A DNA stretch of 64,000 nt from CBDBKE01 sp965218055 (GTDB lineage Bacteria; Acidobacteriota; Terriglobia; JAJPHL01; JAPKYU01). Positions within the stretch are counted from its first letter, which is position 1, and each line of letters opens with the position of its first letter. The notes beneath the pieces are model-generated. The model was not told where the DNA came from. It made no database searches and was given only the letters and a program-made list of their open reading frames with translations. Positions 60,902-64,000 of the stretch are shown in pieces. The DNA is taken from positions 310,001 to 374,000 of the forward strand of contig CBDCKA010000002.1 in NCBI GenBank assembly GCA_965218055.1, written 5' to 3'. Both the position numbers and the translations under genes were made by a program.

Positions 60902-63064
60902 ATGTTGGCTGCTTGCAACCTGGCTGGCCTTGCTTTGTTCTGGCAAGGCGCTGCCGGCACCGATGGCCAGGGTTGGCTGCTGCGTGTGGTCGTGCTCAGT
61001 GCACTGTCGCTGGGCGTGGCCGTCCTGTTAACGGTCTACGTGCTGCGGCAGGACACCGGCACCACTCAGATGCAGGACATTTCGAACGCCATTAAAGAAG
61101 GCGCGGAAGCGTTCCTGCGGCGGCAATACACCACGATTGGCGGCTTGACCGTAGTGTTGGCCGTCATCATTTTCCTCGGGTATTGGCAAGGCAAAGGAGA
61201 CTTCACCATCGCCTGGCGAACCACGGTGGCCTTCATTGTGGGCGCCCTGTGTTCCGCCATTGCCGGCTTCAGCGGCATGTTCGTCTCCATCCGGGCCAAC
61301 ATCCGCGCCGCCAGCGCCGCGCGCACGAGCCTCAACCGAGCCCTGCAAATCGCCCTGCGCGGGGGGGCGGTGACCGGCCTGTCGGTGGTCGCCATGTCCC
61401 TGCTGGGGGTGGGCGGTCTGTTCTACTTCTTTGGCGGACTGGAGGAGCCGAAGGCCGTTCCCTTGCAGATTGTCGGCTTCGGCTTTGGCGCCAGCTTCGT
61501 GGCCCTGTTCGCACAGTTGGGCGGCGGCATCTTCACCAAGGGCGCCGATGTGGGCGCCGACCTGGTGGGCAAGGTGGAGGCGGGCATCCCCGAGGACGAC
61601 CCGCGGAACCCGGCGGTGATTGCCGACCTGGTGGGGGATAACGTCGGCGACTGCGCCGGTCGCGGCGCGGACTTGTTTGAGTCCACCGCAGCGGAAAACG
61701 TGGGCGCCATGATCCTCGGCGTCGCTCTGTACCCCCAATTTGGCCTGAAAGCTATCCTGTTCCCGCTGGTCGCTCGCGCCTTCGGTCTGCTGGCCTCCAT
61801 TGCCGGCATCCTGGTGGTGCGCACGCGGGAGGACGCTGCCCCCATGCAGGCCCTCAACCGCGGCTACTACGTGACGACGATCCTGGCCATTGTTGGCTTC
61901 TACATCGCCGTGCACCAACTGCTGGAGAACAACCTGTGGTTCTTCGCAGCCGGAGTGGTAGGCATCCTGACCAGCTTCGTGTTCGTCTACATCACGCAGT
62001 ACTACACCGAGTACCGCTACCGTCCGGTGCAATCCATCGCGCTCGCCTCCCGCACCGGCCCGGCCACCAACATCATTACCGGCTTTGCGGTGGCGCTGGA
62101 GTGCACGGCGCTGCCAGTGTTGGCGATCTGCGCCGCCCTGCTGCTCTCCTACTGGATGGGAGCGCGCGCTGTGCCTGGCGGAGGACTCTATGGCACGGCG
62201 GTGGCCACGATGGGTATGCTGTCCACCGCCGCCTACATCCTGGCCATGGATACCTTTGGGCCCATCACCGACAACGCCGGCGGGATCATCGAAATGTCCG
62301 GGCAGTCTGAGGAGGTCCGGGCGAAGACCGACCGGCTGGACTCGGTGGGCAACACCACCAAGGCCCTCACTAAGGGCTACGCGATCGGCAGTGCCGCCCT
62401 GGCCGCCTTCCTACTGTTCTCGGCCTACCTGGATGAAGTCAGCCTGCTGACCGGGCGACCCTTCCACACAGTGGACATCGGCAAGGTGCCGGTGTTTTGT
62501 GGAGCGCTGCTGGGCGCCATGCTAGTGTTCCTATTCAGTGCCTTCGCCATCAAGGCGGTGGGCAAAGCGGCCTACTACGTTATCGAAGAAGTGCGCCGGC
62601 AGTTCCGTGAAAACCCGGGCATCATGGCTGGAACGGCCAAGCCCGACTACGGCCGCTGCGTGGACATTGTCACCGTGGGCGCGCTGAAGGCCATGGTGGT
62701 ACCCGGACTGTTGGCGGTGGGCATGCCGGTAGCCGTGGGCTTGGCGTTCAGGCACCTCGGCGTCGGCAGCCGGGGCCCAGACGATCTGATTGGCGCCGAG
62801 TCGGTGGCCGCGCTGTTGATGGTGGCCACCATTACCGGCATCTTACTGGCCACGCTGATGAACAACGGCGGCGGCGCCTGGGATAACGCGAAGAAGTTCA
62901 TCGAGACGGGTCAGTACGGCGGCAAGCGCTCGGAGGCGCATATGGCCGCCGTAGTCGGCGACACGGTGGGCGACCCCTTTAAGGACACCGCCGGCCCTTC
63001 CATCCACGTGCTGATCAAGTTGCTCGCCACCATTACCCTGGTCGCCGCCCCCCTGTTTATCTAG
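60902..63064 (+). CDS. hppA: Membrane-bound H+-translocating pyrophosphatase, K+-independent type
   Basis: 720 residues, about 16 membrane helices; uses pyrophosphate to pump ions across the inner membrane. The catalytic loop is DVGADLVGKVEAGIPEDDPRNPAVIADLVGDNVGDCAGRGADLFES, with the DxGADLVGK and DDPRNPA motifs; later FGPITDNAGG and GGAWDNAKKFIETG complete the site. GNTTKALTKGYAIGSAAL has Lys where K+-dependent enzymes have Ala, which marks the potassium-independent class, normally H+ pumps. GGAGG lies eight bases before ATG 60902. Confidence 0.95.
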   Translation: MLAACNLAGLALFWQGAAGTDGQGWLLRVVVLSALSLGVAVLLTVYVLRQDTGTTQMQDISNAIKEGAEAFLRRQYTTIGGLTVVLAVIIFLGYWQGKGDFTIAWRTTVAFIVGALCSAIAGFSGMFVSIRANIRAASAARTSLNRALQIALRGGAVTGLSVVAMSLLGVGGLFYFFGGLEEPKAVPLQIVGFGFGASFVALFAQLGGGIFTKGADVGADLVGKVEAGIPEDDPRNPAVIADLVGDNVGDCAGRGADLFESTAAENVGAMILGVALYPQFGLKAILFPLVARAFGLLASIAGILVVRTREDAAPMQALNRGYYVTTILAIVGFYIAVHQLLENNLWFFAAGVVGILTSFVFVYITQYYTEYRYRPVQSIALASRTGPATNIITGFAVALECTALPVLAICAALLLSYWMGARAVPGGGLYGTAVATMGMLSTAAYILAMDTFGPITDNAGGIIEMSGQSEEVRAKTDRLDSVGNTTKALTKGYAIGSAALAAFLLFSAYLDEVSLLTGRPFHTVDIGKVPVFCGALLGAMLVFLFSAFAIKAVGKAAYYVIEEVRRQFRENPGIMAGTAKPDYGRCVDIVTVGALKAMVVPGLLAVGMPVAVGLAFRHLGVGSRGPDDLIGAESVAALLMVATITGILLATLMNNGGGAWDNAKKFIETGQYGGKRSEAHMAAVVGDTVGDPFKDTAGPSIHVLIKLLATITLVAAPLFI

Positions 63065-63187
63065 AATGCTGTGCCCCCGGACTCGGCGCCTGGCGCTCGC
63101 CGGCTCTGCAGGTGGCGCAAGACGCCGAGCCGCGCTTTCGCAGGATACGCAGCCCGGGTGATGCTGGCCGGTTCCCACAGGGGTTGA

Positions 63188-63193
63188 TATAAT
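63188..63193 (+). promoter_or_regulatory. -10 box upstream of hslV
   Basis: Exact TATAAT, 33 bp before the start codon of hslV. The -35 position 17 bp earlier (TGGCCG) is poor, so an extra activator or another -35 spacing is possible. Confidence 0.5.
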
Positions 63194-63225
63194 ACGTAAC
63201 TAGCAGCGGCTGAATACGAGGCGCG

Positions 63226-63765
63226 ATGGGACACAAAGGGATGCGTTCGACCACGGTGTTGTGTGTGTGCCGGGACGGCGGTGTGGTAATGGCCGGCGAC
63301 GGCCAGGTCACTCTGGGCGAGAACATCATCAAGCACCGCGCCCGGAAAATTCGGCGCCTGTTCAACGACAAGGTGTTGGCCGGCTTTGCTGGCTCCACCG
63401 CTGACGCCTTCTCTCTGTTTGCGCGCTTTGAAGCCAAACTGGAGCAGTACCAGGGCAACCTGTCGCGGGCCGCGGTGGAGCTGGCCAAGGAGTGGCGCAC
63501 CGACCGCGTGCTGCGGCACCTGGAGGCGCTGCTGATCGTCGCCGACCAGAAGAACATGTTCCTGCTCAGCGGGCAGGGCGACGTCATTGAGCCGGACGAG
63601 GGCATTACCGCCATCGGGTCCGGCGGGGCGGTAGCTCTGGCCGCGGCCCGTGCCCTGGCCAAGCACACAAACCTCCCGGCGCGCCAAATTGCCGAGGAAG
63701 CGCTGGACATTGCCAGCAAGACCTGCATCTATACCAACAGCAACGTCACCCTTGAGGAACTGTAA
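63226..63765 (+). CDS. hslV: ATP-dependent protease subunit HslV
   Basis: 179 residues, proteasome-like peptidase that works as a double hexamer with HslU. After removal of the first residues the active N-terminal Thr is exposed at TTVLCVCRDGGVVMAGDGQVTLG (Thr9 or Thr10 of the primary product). KVLAGFAGSTADAFSLFARFEAKLEQYQGNLSRAAVELAKEWRTD and EEALDIASKTCIYTNSNVTLEEL are diagnostic. hslU follows with a 1-bp overlap (TAATG). Confidence 0.96.
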   Translation: MGHKGMRSTTVLCVCRDGGVVMAGDGQVTLGENIIKHRARKIRRLFNDKVLAGFAGSTADAFSLFARFEAKLEQYQGNLSRAAVELAKEWRTDRVLRHLEALLIVADQKNMFLLSGQGDVIEPDEGITAIGSGGAVALAAARALAKHTNLPARQIAEEALDIASKTCIYTNSNVTLEEL

Positions 63766-64000
63766 TGGCGATCTATTTGCCTGGAGCCGTGGACGAGATG
63801 CCGGCGCTGGACGAGCTGACGCCGCGCGAAATCGTCTCCGAGCTGGACAAACACGTGGTTGGTCAGATGGCGGCCAAGCGCGCCGTGGCCATCGCCCTGC
63901 GCAACCGCATCCGTCGCCAAAAGCTGGCCGCAGAACTGGCCGAGGAAATCCTGCCCAAGAACATTCTGATGATCGGTCCCACCGGGGTGGGCAAGACCGA
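63765..64000 (+). CDS. hslU: ATPase subunit HslU, 5' part only
   Basis: AAA+ unfoldase that feeds HslV. The frame is open to the window edge (78 codons plus). After a short leader (MAIYLPGAVDEMPALDELTPREIVSELDKHVVGQMAAKRAVAIALRNRIRRQ), typical of the family, comes ILPKNILMIGPTGVGKT, the Walker A motif, at about 65-78. ATG 63765 overlaps the hslV stop by one base. Confidence 0.95.
   Translation, partial: MAIYLPGAVDEMPALDELTPREIVSELDKHVVGQMAAKRAVAIALRNRIRRQKLAAELAEEILPKNILMIGPTGVGKT

Overview
The window is GC-rich, densely coding DNA from a diderm (LPS-producing) bacterium. Three things point to Acidobacteriota, possibly the Solibacter/Bryobacterales side: an orphan piece of a TIGR03437-type C-terminal domain (59707-59895), many secreted or lipoprotein hypotheticals, and the gene mix (OPT transporter, H+-pyrophosphatase, split DsbD parts, GAF/HD-GYP regulator). 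This placement is inference; no rRNA or tRNA gene was seen. There is no prophage, intact IS or CRISPR array, so the DNA reads as chromosomal core with one notable accessory metabolic island.

Layout. 1-4432 (-): overlapping LPS inner-core operon waaA-lpxK-waaF-hldE, running off the left edge. 4557-8015: lipoprotein, sugar isomerase-like protein, HU with a textbook promoter, an alpha/beta hydrolase and a GAF protein. 8174-16395: a GntR regulator diverging from an eight-gene corrinoid C1 island (unknown CGxxH protein, UroD/MtaA-type methyltransferase, corrinoid protein, four-Cys small protein, RACo-type activator, MetF-MetV fusion, methyl-THF methyltransferase, PF13769 protein). 16506-24242: dipeptidase, cyclophilin, OPT transporter, YqeY, class V aminotransferase plus SerA. 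24287-33830: radical SAM, DinB, adenosine deaminase, UvrD/PcrA and several unknowns. 33956-35891: CcdA, thioredoxin and DsbD-N proteins forming a split DsbD. 35917-46784: GltX, a broken GAF/HD-GYP gene, ferredoxin-NADP reductase-like enzyme, APC permease, a methyltransferase with a shifted C-terminus, TPR and ACT proteins, SDR. 46863-52501: O-antigen ligase-like protein, RecG, RsmD, FAH-family hydrolase. 52852-54995: groES-groEL with terminator, CIRCE and promoter. 55350-64000: MlaF-like ATPase, NtrC-type regulator with a kinase-like partner lacking an ATPase domain, glycosyltransferase, H+-PPase, hslV-hslU.

The most interesting system is the C1 island. The parts form a logical chain: methyl donor -> zinc methyltransferase -> corrinoid protein -> tetrahydrofolate -> methylene-THF by MetF-MetV, with an ATP/ferredoxin-type activator to rescue oxidised cobalamin, all behind an inducible-looking promoter with an operator-like repeat. 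Two members (9146-9778 and 11620-11862) have no function I can name and carry conserved-looking Cys/His motifs.

A second theme is structural. Short tandem duplications (periods 7, 12, 14, 15, 17, 18, 22 and 25 bp, each of different sequence) sit in many spacers. One 22-bp copy has shifted the reading frame at the end of a methyltransferase gene. Two spacers also carry perfect 15-16 bp inverted repeats with a single central base.
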